Source of the DNA: an uncultured Acidimicrobiia bacterium
Lineage (GTDB): Bacteria > Actinomycetota > Acidimicrobiia > Acidimicrobiales > CAIXPF01
Assembly (NCBI GenBank): GCA_903921205.1
Contig: CAIXPF010000203.1
Location: forward strand, 1 to 44,834
Length of the DNA stretch: 44,834 nucleotides
Direction of reading: 5' to 3'
Positions within the stretch are counted from its first letter, which is position 1. Every line of letters starts with the position of its first letter. Below the pieces are notes generated by a model. The model had not been told where the DNA came from, ran no database searches, and worked only from the letters and a program-made list of their open reading frames with translations. Shown piece by piece: positions 22,462 to 33,297 of the stretch. The translations under genes and the position numbers were made by a program.

Positions 22462-23465
22462 GACTCTGACCCTTCCGACAGACGATGGCCCAGGCTCCGG
22501 CTCACCACCGCCACCGCGGCGAGGGCCTGGGGATAGTTCATACGCGTGGGGCCGAGGACCCCGATCGACCCCATCGGCTCACCGTCGACGGTGTAGGGGG
22601 CGACCACGAGCGAGCACTCGGCGAGTGGCGCGACGCCGGTCTCGGTACCGATCGCCACCTGGAGACCCCGGCCGAGCAGCTCGCGGATGAGGCCGACCAC
22701 CACGTACTGCTCCTCGAGCAGTGACAGCACGCTGCGGACCGTCTCGGTGGCCGAAAAGGCCCCGGCGACGTTGGCGGCGCCGCCGACGTACACCCGCTGG
22801 GCGTCGTCCTCGGCACGATGACGGATCGCCGCAACCACCCGCTCGACGACGGCGTCGACGCCGGGGTCGCCGGTGATCGGCGCAACCGGGGAGGAGTGCA
22901 GCGACTGGCCGATCAGTGCCCGATTGAGCAGCGCCGTCGCCGCCCCCAGGTCGACCTCGGTGGTCTCGGCATCGACCTCGAGGTGATGCTGCGCCACGGT
23001 CCCGTTCGACAGCACCACCACCACGATGGCCTGGCGTCCACCGAGCCCGACCACCTGGACGCTGCGCACCGTGGCGGTCTCCCGCGGCGGACCCACGACG
23101 ACACCGGCGTAGCTGGTGAGCTTGGAGAGCAGCCGGCTGGTCTCGTGCAGCATCTGCTCGAGCTGCGTGTGCGTCCGGTCGAAGAAGGAGCCGACCGTCT
23201 GGGCCTGAGCCGGGTGCAGGTCGGGCTCGCTGAGATGGTCGACGAAGAAGCGATAGCCCTTCTCGGTGGGCACCCGGCCGGCGCTGGTGTGCGGCTGGTG
23301 CAGGAACCCTTCGCGTTCGAGGAACGCCATGTCGTTGCGGATCGTGGCCGAGGACACCGCAACCCGGGCTGCAGACGCCACGTGGGACGAGCCCACCGGC
23401 TGGGCGGTCTGGATGTACTCCTCGACGATCGCCGAGAGAATGGCCGACTTCCGTTCATCGAGCAT
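22458..23465 (-). CDS. hrcA: Heat-shock repressor HrcA
   Basis: 335-residue winged-helix repressor that normally binds the CIRCE element before groESL and dnaK genes. Seen: N-terminal HTH (LSAIVEEYIQTAQPVGSSHVA, ATIRNDMAFLEREGFLHQPHTSAGRVPTEKGYRFFVD region) and the C-terminal domain ending in the GSIGVLGPTRMNYPQALAAV signature. No CIRCE repeat is visible upstream, and there is no clear Shine-Dalgarno before the ATG. First gene of hrcA-dnaJ-rsmE. Confidence 0.94.
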   Translation of the reverse strand: MLDERKSAILSAIVEEYIQTAQPVGSSHVASAARVAVSSATIRNDMAFLEREGFLHQPHTSAGRVPTEKGYRFFVDHLSEPDLHPAQAQTVGSFFDRTHTQLEQMLHETSRLLSKLTSYAGVVVGPPRETATVRSVQVVGLGGRQAIVVVVLSNGTVAQHHLEVDAETTEVDLGAATALLNRALIGQSLHSSPVAPITGDPGVDAVVERVVAAIRHRAEDDAQRVYVGGAANVAGAFSATETVRSVLSLLEEQYVVVGLIRELLGRGLQVAIGTETGVAPLAECSLVVAPYTVDGEPMGSIGVLGPTRMNYPQALAAVAVVSRSLGHRLSEGSES

Positions 23466-23575
23466 GGGGCAACCACCCGTCCGACGCTGAGGCCGATGCT
23501 AACGCCCACCCGCCGGTTACGGCAGCAGCGAAGCGAGGCCGACCGACCGGCGCGCAGCACCTGCGGGCCATCGGA

Positions 23576-25357
<1,782 letters not shown>

Positions 25358-25489
25358 GACAGTGCCCTCGAAACTACCAACTCCACGGTGCCCCACGGCA
25401 GCTCGGGCCCTTCGCTGCGCTCGACGTGCTCCGCGCGCTCCGGGCCGCTATCCTTGCCAAGCTGCAATCGAGCCAGAGGAACCTGCCCC

Positions 25490-25756
25490 GTGGCAAACAT
25501 CAAGAGCCAGATCAAGCGCAACCTGCAGAACGAGCGTCGTCGCCTCGCGAACAAGGCTGTCCGCTCCGAGCTGAAGACCCGCCGCAAGAACGCCATCGCC
25601 GGCGCCGATGCAGGGGTCGAGAACGCGGAGCAGCTGCTGCGCCTGGCCATCAAGAAGATCGACAAGGCTGCCGCCAAGGGCGTCATCCACAAGAACAAGG
25701 CTGCACGCGACCGCTCCCGCCTCATGCGTCGGGTGAACGCCACCGCCGCATCCTGA
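25490..25756 (+). CDS. rpsT: 30S ribosomal protein S20
   Basis: 88 residues, rich in Lys, Arg and Ala: starts VANIKSQIKRNLQNERRR and ends with the KAARDRSRLMRRVNA signature of S20, which binds the 5' domain of 16S rRNA early in assembly. The GTG at 25490 with AGAGGA upstream is the real start; the open frame extends upstream of it. The 132-base gap to lepA must hold both promoters; TATCCT at 25449-25454 is a possible -10. Confidence 0.95.
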   Translation: MANIKSQIKRNLQNERRRLANKAVRSELKTRRKNAIAGADAGVENAEQLLRLAIKKIDKAAAKGVIHKNKAARDRSRLMRRVNATAAS

Positions 25757-25823
25757 ACCCTGTCCTCGGCTGAACCGACCGAACGCGGCGCCGCCGCCAG
25801 AGGTCATCGGCCGGCTGCGATCG

Positions 25824-25849
25824 AGCCCCTCGGCACCAGTCGGGGGGCT
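25824..25849. terminator. Stem-loop terminator between rpsT and holA
   Basis: AGCCCCTC (25824-25831) pairs with GGGGGGCT (25842-25849) over eight positions, one of them G-T, around a 10-base loop. It lies between the convergent stops of rpsT and holA and can serve both strands; TTC follows on the plus strand. Confidence 0.55.
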
Positions 25850-26836
25850 TCAGCGCGCTAGGGCGGCCAAGCGCGCGACGAGGACCTCCATCACCAGTTC
25901 GGGTTCCCAGGCTGAGCCACCGCGCAGGTCCAGGTCGGCATCGGCCAGCAGGTCGATCGCCCGGGCGACCTTGGCCGGACCGAGCTTGCGGCTCTGGTCG
26001 AGCGCCTTGCGGGCCGGGAAGGTCGAACCCTTGAGCCCCAGTAGCGAGGCGGCGTCCTTCTCCGAGCGGGCGCTGCTTCCCGACAGCGCCAACATCCGCT
26101 CGACATGGTTGGTGAGGGTCACCATCACTTGGAGCGGATGACGGTCACCGCCGCCGAGCATCCGGTGCAGCCGGCGCACCGCCTCGGCGATGTCGCCCCG
26201 GTCGATGGCGTCGGTGAGCTCCCACGGCGGCACCGAGCCGGCCTCACCGAGGAACGGCGTGAGCTCGTCGACCCCGATCCTGGCCTCCTCGCCGTACACC
26301 GCACCGAGGGTGAGCAGCATCGGAACCAGCCGGTTCACGTCCTCACCGAGCGTGGTCTCGATCAGGGTCACGGCCGCCTTGTCGAAACGGAGGCCGGCCC
26401 GGGCGATCTGCTCGTCGATCCAGTCCCGCTTCGCGCCGCGGGCACCGGTGGGGCCCGGGTTCAGCACCGTGCCGCCCGCTCGGTCCAACGCATCGGTCAG
26501 CGCCTTCGGGACCCGACCCTCTTGGAACACCAGCAGCAGGTCGGTGGTGTCGAGCGGATCGTCGAGGAAGGCGACGAGCGGAGCGAGCTCGGCGGCCTTG
26601 AAACGGTGGATCCCCCACCCCACCACGACCCGCCGATCGGTGAGAAAGGGTTGGGTCTGGGCCGCGTCGACCAGGTCGGCGAGGTGGTAGTCGTCCCCGC
26701 TGAACTCGGCGAGCGCCAAGGACCGATCGCCACCGGCGAGCCGTTCGTCGATGAGCCGGAGCACGGCGTCGCGTACCAGGACGTCGTCATCGCCCCGCAC
26801 CAGAACCGGGCCGTGACCCCCACCGTCGCTCGCCAC
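25850..26836 (-). CDS. holA: DNA polymerase III delta subunit
   Basis: Clamp-loader wrench subunit that opens the beta sliding clamp. 328 residues with GTG 26836, preceded by GGGAGG. Seen: the divergent N-terminal AAA fold (PVLVRGDDDVLVRDAVLRLID), the LADLVDAAQTQPFLTDRRVVVGW strand region, and the C-terminal helical domain (LTDAIDRGDIAEAVRRLHRML, KLGPAKVARAIDLLADADLDL). As usual for delta, no functional Walker A. An ATG at 26947 would overlap the comEC stop but adds a 37-residue Arg-rich leader with no Shine-Dalgarno. The comEA-comEC-holA order is conserved widely. Confidence 0.9.
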   Translation of the reverse strand: MASDGGGHGPVLVRGDDDVLVRDAVLRLIDERLAGGDRSLALAEFSGDDYHLADLVDAAQTQPFLTDRRVVVGWGIHRFKAAELAPLVAFLDDPLDTTDLLLVFQEGRVPKALTDALDRAGGTVLNPGPTGARGAKRDWIDEQIARAGLRFDKAAVTLIETTLGEDVNRLVPMLLTLGAVYGEEARIGVDELTPFLGEAGSVPPWELTDAIDRGDIAEAVRRLHRMLGGGDRHPLQVMVTLTNHVERMLALSGSSARSEKDAASLLGLKGSTFPARKALDQSRKLGPAKVARAIDLLADADLDLRGGSAWEPELVMEVLVARLAALAR

Positions 26837-26943
26837 TGTCACCTCCCGGCGGTCGTCTCCCGCCGGAACCCGGCGCGCGCCCCGCTGATTCTGCCCTGCC
26901 GAGCGACCGGTGCGCCGGTTCCGGCGGATGTTCGACGCGCCGG

Positions 26944-28848
26944 TCATGGCGGGTCGGGATCGTCGCCGGTCACGACGATGCCGAGCGGACCGGTTGGCCC
27001 GCCTCGTTCGACCACGATCGACATCGCCCCGACCTCGAACCGATCGCCGGGACCGATGAGCGTCACCCCGGCGTGTGGCACGGCAGCGAGCACCAGGGAG
27101 GGCCGGTAGACCTCCGTCGCCGCCGCCCCGGCCTGCCAGGCACCACGCGCCGACGAGGAGACCACCACCACCTCGAGTTCACCCGACACCCGACCGCGTA
27201 GCGAACGCAGCAGCGCCGCACCTTCGACGGGGCGGGTCACCACGACCACCTCGTCCGCCCCGCTGCGATGCAGCCGCACCCCGGCGGGTAGTTCCGCCGT
27301 TGGGCGGCTGAGCGGGGCCGAACCCACCGCGATCGCCACGACACCCGCCAGCGCCACGATTCGGCGGCGGCGGTGCAAGCTGCGGCCATGACGACCCGAC
27401 CACCACCACAGCATCGTGGTCGTCAACGCCGTCGTGGCCAGGGTGCCGAGGCCGACCGTGATCACCGGCAGGCGCGAAGCGGTCACTGCGACGGTGGCGA
27501 TCCACCACAACAGCACCCGGGTCGGCAAGGCCAGTAGCAGGGCCAGCGGGCCGGGCAGGAAGCCGGCGACGAGCCCACCCGATGACCCCCAGGTCATCAC
27601 CAGCCCCGCCGCAGGCTCGGCCAGCACGTTGGCCGGGAGGGAAACCAACGACAGACCGCCGGTGCGCGCCGCCAACAACGGTGCGGTCGCCACCTGGGCC
27701 GACAACGGCACGGCCACCGCGGTCGCCAACCAGGCCGGCAACGGCAGACAGCGACCGATGACCGGGGCGAGCACGAGGATCCCGGCGCTGGCTGCCGCCG
27801 ACAACTGAAAGCCCAGCGAGCGCACCAGCAGCGGGTCGACGAGCAACAGGACGATGACCGCCAGGCCGAGGACACGCAGACCTGACACCGGTCGTCCAAC
27901 CGACGTCGCAGCGGCAGCCAGGCCGGCCATGACAACGGCCCGCAGGACCGACGGCTCGAACCGGGTGACCAGGGCGAAAAACGCCAACAGGCCCACCACG
28001 GTGACGAACCGGGCGCGCAGCCGCAGGCGACGCAGCAGCGGTGCCGCTGCCGCGAGCACGAACGCCACGTTCTGCCCGGACACCGCCAGCAGATGGCCGA
28101 GTCCCACCACGGCGAAGGCGTCGCGCACGACCGGCGACTGGGCCCGGTCGTCGCCGAGGACCAGGCCGGCCAGCAGGGCCCGATCCTCGGCGGGCATCGA
28201 GCGGGCCCCGTGGTCGAGCAGGTGGTGGACCGCGTTCGCCCAGCGGTACGGCCAGGAGCCGGGCCGGACCGATCGCACCGCCGCAAGCTCGACCCGACCG
28301 ACCACACGCCGCCACGGGTCGGCGGCGATGGCCTCCGGGGCCCGCGTCGCCCGGGTGCCCTGCAGGTCCACCACGTCGCCCGCCAAGGCACCGCGTAGCG
28401 CCCCGGCCGCTGCGCCGTGAGCCCACAACTCGACGCGCTGACCGTCGAAGCGGGCCACCACCGTGGTGCCGGCAACCTTGCGCTCGGGGTCGGTGACGAG
28501 CACCGCCCGACCCTGCACCGGGCCCGCTCGTGCCGGGTCGAGCCCTGCCCAGGCCCGCGCCGACAGCAGCGAGGTACCCAACAGCAGCGCCACCAGGAGC
28601 GGAACCGGCCGCCGCGAGCCCAGCGCCAGGACGAGCACGACGGACATCAGCACCCAGGGGATCGATCGGGGCACCGCGGCACCGAGCACCGCAGCCACCG
28701 CTCCGAGCACGACCCAGGCATCGCCGATCGTCGGACGCGACCGCACTTCAGTGCCACCGCCCACCGCCGTGGCCGCGCCGCTCGCCACAACGGGAGGGCC
28801 GGCCACCGGATCGGAAGGAGCCCCCGCCGGGGACCCGCCGGCGCTCAT
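26944..28848 (-). CDS. comEC: DNA uptake channel ComEC, without an intact metallo-beta-lactamase domain
   Basis: 634-residue polytopic membrane protein that forms the channel for single-stranded DNA in natural transformation. Seen: N-terminal hydrophobic helices, an OB-like domain (ARPGPVQGRAVLVTD region), and the competence domain with LLAGLVLGDDRA, GLGHLLAVSGQNVAFVLAAAAPLL (the family hallmark). After the last helix near 500 only ~120 residues remain, with no HxHxDH metal motif, so the nuclease-like domain of many ComECs is lost or degenerate. The ATG overlaps the comEA stop (ATGA). Confidence 0.87.
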   Translation of the reverse strand: MSAGGSPAGAPSDPVAGPPVVASGAATAVGGGTEVRSRPTIGDAWVVLGAVAAVLGAAVPRSIPWVLMSVVLVLALGSRRPVPLLVALLLGTSLLSARAWAGLDPARAGPVQGRAVLVTDPERKVAGTTVVARFDGQRVELWAHGAAAGALRGALAGDVVDLQGTRATRAPEAIAADPWRRVVGRVELAAVRSVRPGSWPYRWANAVHHLLDHGARSMPAEDRALLAGLVLGDDRAQSPVVRDAFAVVGLGHLLAVSGQNVAFVLAAAAPLLRRLRLRARFVTVVGLLAFFALVTRFEPSVLRAVVMAGLAAAATSVGRPVSGLRVLGLAVIVLLLVDPLLVRSLGFQLSAAASAGILVLAPVIGRCLPLPAWLATAVAVPLSAQVATAPLLAARTGGLSLVSLPANVLAEPAAGLVMTWGSSGGLVAGFLPGPLALLLALPTRVLLWWIATVAVTASRLPVITVGLGTLATTALTTTMLWWWSGRHGRSLHRRRRIVALAGVVAIAVGSAPLSRPTAELPAGVRLHRSGADEVVVVTRPVEGAALLRSLRGRVSGELEVVVVSSSARGAWQAGAAATEVYRPSLVLAAVPHAGVTLIGPGDRFEVGAMSIVVERGGPTGPLGIVVTGDDPDPP

Positions 28849-29510
28849 ACCCGCACCAGTGGGCGCAGCGCCTCGAGCTTGGCCGGGCCGATGCCCCGGA
28901 CCTCGGCCAGGTCCTCGACCGTGGCGAACCGTCCGGCGCGCGCACGGTAGGCGATGATGGCCGCGGCGGTGGCCGGACCCACGCCCGGGAGTTCGTCGAG
29001 CTGCTGCTCGGTCGCCGTGTTGAGATCGACCGGGCCATCGGCCGCAGACCCCGACCCCGACGCGACCCCCGACGAGCCCTCGACCGACAGCGGGGAGGGC
29101 GGGGCGCCCTCCCCCACCGCCGGCACGTAGAGACGGCTGCCATCGGCCACGCGGGCAGCGAGGTTCAGCCGGGACACATCGGCATCGGGCCGGAGGCCGC
29201 CGGCGGCGGCGACCACGTCGGACACCCTGGCCCCTTCGACCGATTCGACCAAGCCGGGCCGAAGCACCGCTCCGGCCACGTGGACCACCAGCGGCGGCGA
29301 CGGGGGCCGGCTCGTCGTCACCCGCACCGCGCGAGGCAGCTGCGCTGCGGGGGCCGGCGGCCGTTCGGCACGATCGCGACCCCAGACCAGCAGCGCCGCG
29401 ACCACCACCGCGACCAAGACACTGACCCCGACCACCGCCGCCGGGCCGCCCCGACGCACCAGCGCCAGGGCTCGTTCGGAACCGGGTCGCCAGACCGGCA
29501 CATCGGACAT
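28845..29510 (-). CDS. comEA: Competence DNA receptor ComEA
   Basis: 221-residue membrane-anchored DNA-binding protein. Seen: cytoplasmic stub, one membrane helix (about 24-43), a SLBB domain (VHVAGAVLRPGLVESVEGARVSDVVAAAGG), a Ser/Gly linker, and paired helix-hairpin-helix motifs (VDLNTATEQQLDELPGVG, FATVEDLAEVRGIGPAKLE) that bind dsDNA without sequence preference. GGAGG lies six bases before the ATG. Together with comEC it implies a capacity for DNA uptake; the Tad pilus in the same window could provide the pseudopilus function, but that is speculation. Confidence 0.9.
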   Translation of the reverse strand: MSDVPVWRPGSERALALVRRGGPAAVVGVSVLVAVVVAALLVWGRDRAERPPAPAAQLPRAVRVTTSRPPSPPLVVHVAGAVLRPGLVESVEGARVSDVVAAAGGLRPDADVSRLNLAARVADGSRLYVPAVGEGAPPSPLSVEGSSGVASGSGSAADGPVDLNTATEQQLDELPGVGPATAAAIIAYRARAGRFATVEDLAEVRGIGPAKLEALRPLVRV

Positions 29511-29605
29511 GCTTCGCCTCCGGGCGCGTTGCGCTGCGGTAGGGGGAAGCGGACCCGATACTAGTGGGCCGCAGGCGACGGAAGGACCGCGCCGGCAGCG
29601 GGCTC

Positions 29606-29664
29606 AGAACAGGCGCCGATCAGAACAGGCGCCGATCAGAACAGGCGCCGATCAGAACAGGCGC
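29606..29664. repeat. 16-bp tandem repeat (3.7 copies) that duplicates the end of the thioredoxin gene
   Basis: AGAACAGGCGCCGATC at 29606-29621, 29622-29637 and 29638-29653, and a partial copy to 29664. The rightmost copy contains the last codons and stop (29652) of the thioredoxin gene, so each copy carries a spare CGC-CTG-TTC-TGA. Gene length is therefore unaffected by copy number. Confidence 0.9.
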
Positions 29665-30353
29665 GACGTCAGCTTCTTGCGATACTGCGCGGTACGGGGA
29701 TCGAGGGGGCCCATCAGCTCGAGCAGGTCCACGAACTCCTGGCGGGCATCGTCGTCGGTCTTCACCCGGTCGAGCAGCGCATCGAGCTTGGCCTCGTACC
29801 CGTCGTCGGGCACGTCGGTGCGTGCCTGGGCCGCGATGTGCCGGGATTCGGGGCTGTCAGGGATCCGGGCGAGCAACGCAAGGGCCTCGTCGCCGCGGTC
29901 GGTGTCCACCAGCAACTGGGCCAACCCGAGCACGGCCGGCTCGAAGCCCGGGTCGAGCTCGAGCGCCTGGCGCAAGGAGGCCTCGTCGCCCTGCTCCACC
30001 AGCGTCGCGAGCGCCAACTCGTCCTCGCTGGGCAGCAGCCGGGCCACGAAGTCCCGCACCGCTGCCTCCCCCTGGGCGCCGACGAACCCGTCGACCACCT
30101 TCCGTCCGTACAGCGCGAAGACCGCAGGGATGGACTGCACCTGGAAGGTCTGCGCCACGCGTGGGTTCTCGTCCACGTTGACCTTGGCCAGCACGACCGC
30201 CCCGCCGGCGGCCGACACGGCCTGCTCGAGCAGCGGCCCGAGCTGTTTGCATGGCCCGCACCAGGGCGCCCACAGGTCGACCACCACCGGCGTCTGGTCC
30301 GAGCGTGCGAGCACCTCGGCTTCGAACGATGCATCGGTGACGTCGATGATCAT
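29652..30353 (-). CDS. Thioredoxin-domain co-chaperone (YbbN/CnoX type)
   Basis: 233 residues. Thioredoxin fold in the N-terminal half with the redox motif WAPWCGPCK (residues 28-36) and the cis-Pro segment QSIPAVFAL. The C-terminal half is helical and TPR-like (ALATLVEQGDEASLRQALELDPGFEPAVLGLAQLLVDT is the repeat region). This is the layout of YbbN/CnoX, which protects clients from oxidation and hands them to chaperones; here both active cysteines are kept, so real redox activity is possible. The ATG at 30353 is preceded by GGGGCGAGG; the frame open far upstream is antisense to the PAC2 gene. Divergent from that gene. Confidence 0.88.
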   Translation of the reverse strand: MIIDVTDASFEAEVLARSDQTPVVVDLWAPWCGPCKQLGPLLEQAVSAAGGAVVLAKVNVDENPRVAQTFQVQSIPAVFALYGRKVVDGFVGAQGEAAVRDFVARLLPSEDELALATLVEQGDEASLRQALELDPGFEPAVLGLAQLLVDTDRGDEALALLARIPDSPESRHIAAQARTDVPDDGYEAKLDALLDRVKTDDDARQEFVDLLELMGPLDPRTAQYRKKLTSRLF

Positions 30354-30517
30354 GGCCTCGCCCCTTGCCTTCCTCGCCTGCGCGGGTTCCGGAGTCGTAG
30401 CCGGTGGCAGGTGCCACCGCCGACGAGGTGCCACGGTACCGCGCGCCCGGGTGGATCCGGGCGCCGATTGCCCGGGCCCGGGCAGCTGCACCGGTGGACG
30501 GTACCGTGGTCGTCGGT

Positions 30518-30535
30518 GCCGATCGGTCGATCGGC
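30518..30535. other. Short palindrome upstream of the PAC2 gene
   Basis: GCCGATC and GATCGGC flank GGTC, seven bases before the GGAGGAG ribosome site. It may be an operator or a leader hairpin for the PAC2 gene. No further support. Confidence 0.3.
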
Positions 30536-30554
30536 GCTGCCGGAGGAGTTGACC

Positions 30555-31409
30555 GTGACCGACCTGTTCCGCCTCGACTCGCCCGATCTGCCACGAGCCC
30601 CGGTGTTGATCTGCGCGGTCGAGAGCTGGATCGACGCCGGCCTGGCCGCGGCCCGGGCCCGGACCCAGCTGCTGGAGTCCTGCGACATCAGCCTGGTCGG
30701 ACACTTCGACGCCGAGACCCTGGTCGACCATCAGGCCCGACGGCCGGTGCTGCACCTCGTCGACGGCGTCAACAGCGGTCTCGACTGGCCCGAGATCGTG
30801 CTGCAACTCGGTTCCGATCCCGAGGGACGGCGGTTCCTGCTGCTCACCGGGGCCGAACCGGACCGCATGTGGCGATCGGTGTCCCGCCGCGTCGTCGAGC
30901 TCGCCCGACAGGCCGGCGTCCGGCAGGTCCTCACCGTGGGCGCCTACCCGGCACCGGTCCCCCACACCCGCCCGGCCAAGGTCGTGGCCACTGCCACGAG
31001 CCAGGAACAGGCCGACCGCGTGGGCTTCGTGCCGGGCCGGCTCGAGGTCCCTGCCGGGTTCAACGCCGCGCTGGAGGCGGCCTGCGCCACCGACGGCCTC
31101 GCGGCGTGCGGGTTGTGGGCCCAGGTGCCGCACTATCTCGCCAACCTGCCCTACCCCGCAGCGGCATTGGCCCTGCTGGACCAGATCGCCGCCCTCACCG
31201 GCGTGAGCGTGGACGCCGCGGTCCTGCGTCAACAGGCCGCCGAAGCCGGTGCACGGCTCGACGAGTTGGTGGCCGGCAACCCTGAGCACCTCGCCATGGT
31301 CGCCCAGCTCGAGCGGAGCTACGACGAGCAGCCCGGGACCTTCGCCGTTCCCTCGGGCGACGAGCTCGCTGCCGAGGTCGAACGCTTCCTGCGCAACCAG
31401 GACGACTGA
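30555..31409 (+). CDS. PAC2-family protein
   Basis: 284 residues related to eukaryotic proteasome assembly chaperone 2. Actinobacterial members are linked by family knowledge to proteasome-related or ATP-grasp-like contexts, with no settled function. Seen: PVLICAVESWIDAGLAAARA at the N terminus, FLLLTGAEPDRMW, a VLTVGAYPAPVPHTRP strand-loop that is the family hallmark, and a helical C terminus (LDELVAGNPEHLAMVAQLERSYDE). GGAGGAG at 30542-30548 sets the GTG start; the long open frame upstream is a shadow of the thioredoxin gene. No proteasome genes are in the window. Confidence 0.82.
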   Translation: MTDLFRLDSPDLPRAPVLICAVESWIDAGLAAARARTQLLESCDISLVGHFDAETLVDHQARRPVLHLVDGVNSGLDWPEIVLQLGSDPEGRRFLLLTGAEPDRMWRSVSRRVVELARQAGVRQVLTVGAYPAPVPHTRPAKVVATATSQEQADRVGFVPGRLEVPAGFNAALEAACATDGLAACGLWAQVPHYLANLPYPAAALALLDQIAALTGVSVDAAVLRQQAAEAGARLDELVAGNPEHLAMVAQLERSYDEQPGTFAVPSGDELAAEVERFLRNQDD

Positions 31410-31482
31410 TCGCACCGGCCACACCGGCCACGCCGGAACGCCCCGTACGACTCGCCCGGATCGAACTGCGCCCGGCCCGCCC

Positions 31483-33144
31483 TCAGACGAGCTGCAGTTC
31501 CTCCGCGAGGTAGCGCTGCTTGCACAGGGCCCGCTGCAGCTTGCCGGAGCTGGTCTTGGGCAGCGTGCCCGGTGCCACCAGGATCACGTCGCGCACCGGC
31601 AGGCCGATGGCCTCGCCGACCGCGTGTTTCACCGCAGCGCGCAGGCCGTCGCCGTCATCGGTCCTCGACTCGGCCACCACCACCACGGTCTCCTTGTTGT
31701 GCCGCCCGGCCACACCGAAGGCGATCACGTTGCCGGCACGGACCCCCTCGACCTCGCCCACCACCCGCTCGATGTCCTGCGGGTACACGTTGCGGCCCCC
31801 GACGATGATCAGGTCCTTGATGCGACCGCAGATCACCAGCTCGCCGTCGACCAGGTATGCCAGGTCGCCGGTGCCGAGCCAGCCCTCGTCGAAGAGCTCT
31901 GCGGTGGCCTCGGGGTTGTTGTAGTAGCCCGGGGTGACCGACGTGCCGCGGATCTGCAGCTCGCCGACCTCGCGCTCGGCCCGCAACGAGCCATCGGACG
32001 GATCGACGATGCGCAGCTCCATGCCGTCGAGCACCCGACCCAGTTTGACCAGCTCACGGCCGCCGTCCGCGCCCGACTCGACCGGGACGGCACGACCGTC
32101 GGACTCGAGCGCCGCGGCGTCGACCACATCGGTGCGCAACCCGGCCATCGGCTCGGGGAAGGTACCGCCGATCGCCACCTCGGCCATGCCGAAGGCCGGG
32201 AACACCGAGCCCGGACGCAGACCATGACGGGCCCCGGCGTCGATGAACGCCCGCACCGTCGCCGGATCCACCGGCTCGGCACCGTTGAGGCCGATCCGCA
32301 GGCTCGACAGATCGAGGGTGTCCTTGCGCTGGCGCAGTGCCCGGGCGGCGAGGACCCACGAGAAGTTCGGGCCGGCGGTGGCGGTGCCGCCGTAGCGGGC
32401 GATCCATTCCATCCAGCGGCCGGGATCGCCGAGGAAGTCCTGCGGTGCGGCGAGGACCAGGTCGACACCGACCGCCATACCCAGCAGCAACAACCCGACG
32501 AGGCCCATGTCGTGGTAGAGGGGCAGCCACGACACGAGCACGTCGGCCCGGGTCATCCGGGCCCGGCTGATCATGGCGTCGTGATTGGCGCAGATGATCC
32601 GGTGCGGGATCATCACCCCCTTCGGCTCCGACGTCGAACCGCTGGTGAACTGCAGGATCGCCAGGTCGTCGGGGCCGATGTCCGGACGCCGGTAGGCCGC
32701 AGGGCCGGTGGCGATGCCCTCGTTCACGGTGTCCTGCAGCAACAGCACCGGCGGAGCGTCGGGCCCGCTGGCGGCGTCACCCAGGAAGGGCGCCAGGTCG
32801 TTGTCGACCACCAGGACGGTGGTGTCGGCGTTGGCCACCCGGTTCTTGGTCTGCTCGACGAACTCCTCGAGCGAACCGAGCCGCATCGGCAGCGGCAGCA
32901 CGATGAGGGTGCCCCCGACCAACCAGGTGGCCTGCATCATGGTGACCAGCGCCCGCGAGGTGGGTGCCAGGATCGACACGTGGGCGCCGGCCCCGACGCC
33001 GCCGGCCTGGAGCCGGGCGGCCACACCACGGGCCTCCTCGTGGAGTTGACTCCACGGCACCCGCTGTTCGTCACCTCCGACCACGAACGTGACTGATCCG
33101 GACACGCCGGCCGCCTGCTCGATCCGATCCACGAGGGTCTGCAC
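31483..33144 (-). CDS. AMP-dependent fatty acyl ligase (FAAL/FadD-like)
   Basis: About 553 residues of the ANL superfamily. Seen: A3 core [18 protein letters not shown], the FAAL-type [16 protein letters not shown]5 [19 protein letters not shown] with the ribose-binding Asp, [20 protein letters not shown] hinge, and the A10 lysine in [10 protein letters not shown]. Such enzymes activate fatty acids as acyl-adenylates, then pass them to CoA or to an acyl carrier protein. No PKS, NRPS or carrier protein gene is adjacent. The start is uncertain: GTG 33144 (with GGAGTCGAAGG upstream) is chosen; TTG 33171 and ATG 33243 are in frame. It converges on the PAC2 gene and diverges from leuS. Confidence 0.83.
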   Translation of the reverse strand: MQTLVDRIEQAAGVSGSVTFVVGGDEQRVPWSQLHEEARGVAARLQAGGVGAGAHVSILAPTSRALVTMMQATWLVGGTLIVLPLPMRLGSLEEFVEQTKNRVANADTTVLVVDNDLAPFLGDAASGPDAPPVLLLQDTVNEGIATGPAAYRRPDIGPDDLAILQFTSGSTSEPKGVMIPHRIICANHDAMISRARMTRADVLVSWLPLYHDMGLVGLLLLGMAVGVDLVLAAPQDFLGDPGRWMEWIARYGGTATAGPNFSWVLAARALRQRKDTLDLSSLRIGLNGAEPVDPATVRAFIDAGARHGLRPGSVFPAFGMAEVAIGGTFPEPMAGLRTDVVDAAALESDGRAVPVESGADGGRELVKLGRVLDGMELRIVDPSDGSLRAEREVGELQIRGTSVTPGYYNNPEATAELFDEGWLGTGDLAYLVDGELVICGRIKDLIIVGGRNVYPQDIERVVGEVEGVRAGNVIAFGVAGRHNKETVVVVAESRTDDGDGLRAAVKHAVGEAIGLPVRDVILVAPGTLPKTSSGKLQRALCKQRYLAEELQLV

Positions 33145-33297
33145 GGCGCCTTCGACTCCGACCCCCGTCAAAGCGTTACACCGAACCCGGAGAACCCGGA
33201 CGTCCCCGGCACGCCCGATCGGGCGACGGTGGGGTGGCGGCATCACCCGGGCCGCGCAGTTCGGCCGGAACAGCCGGGCCAAGTACCGTACGTCGCC

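Noticed and set aside
23466-23560. CIRCE operator upstream of hrcA
   Set aside because: Only a half-like GATGCTAAC is present; the matching inverted arm (TTAGCACTC type) is missing at the right distance.
26837-26947. HolA start at the ATG overlapping the comEC stop
   Set aside because: It adds 37 basic residues without homology and has no ribosome site; GTG 26836 has GGGAGG.
33145-33297. T-box or other leader riboswitch for leuS
   Set aside because: The divergent gap lacks a T-box sequence and specifier stem; a TACCGT box lies eight bases before the ATG, leaving no leader.
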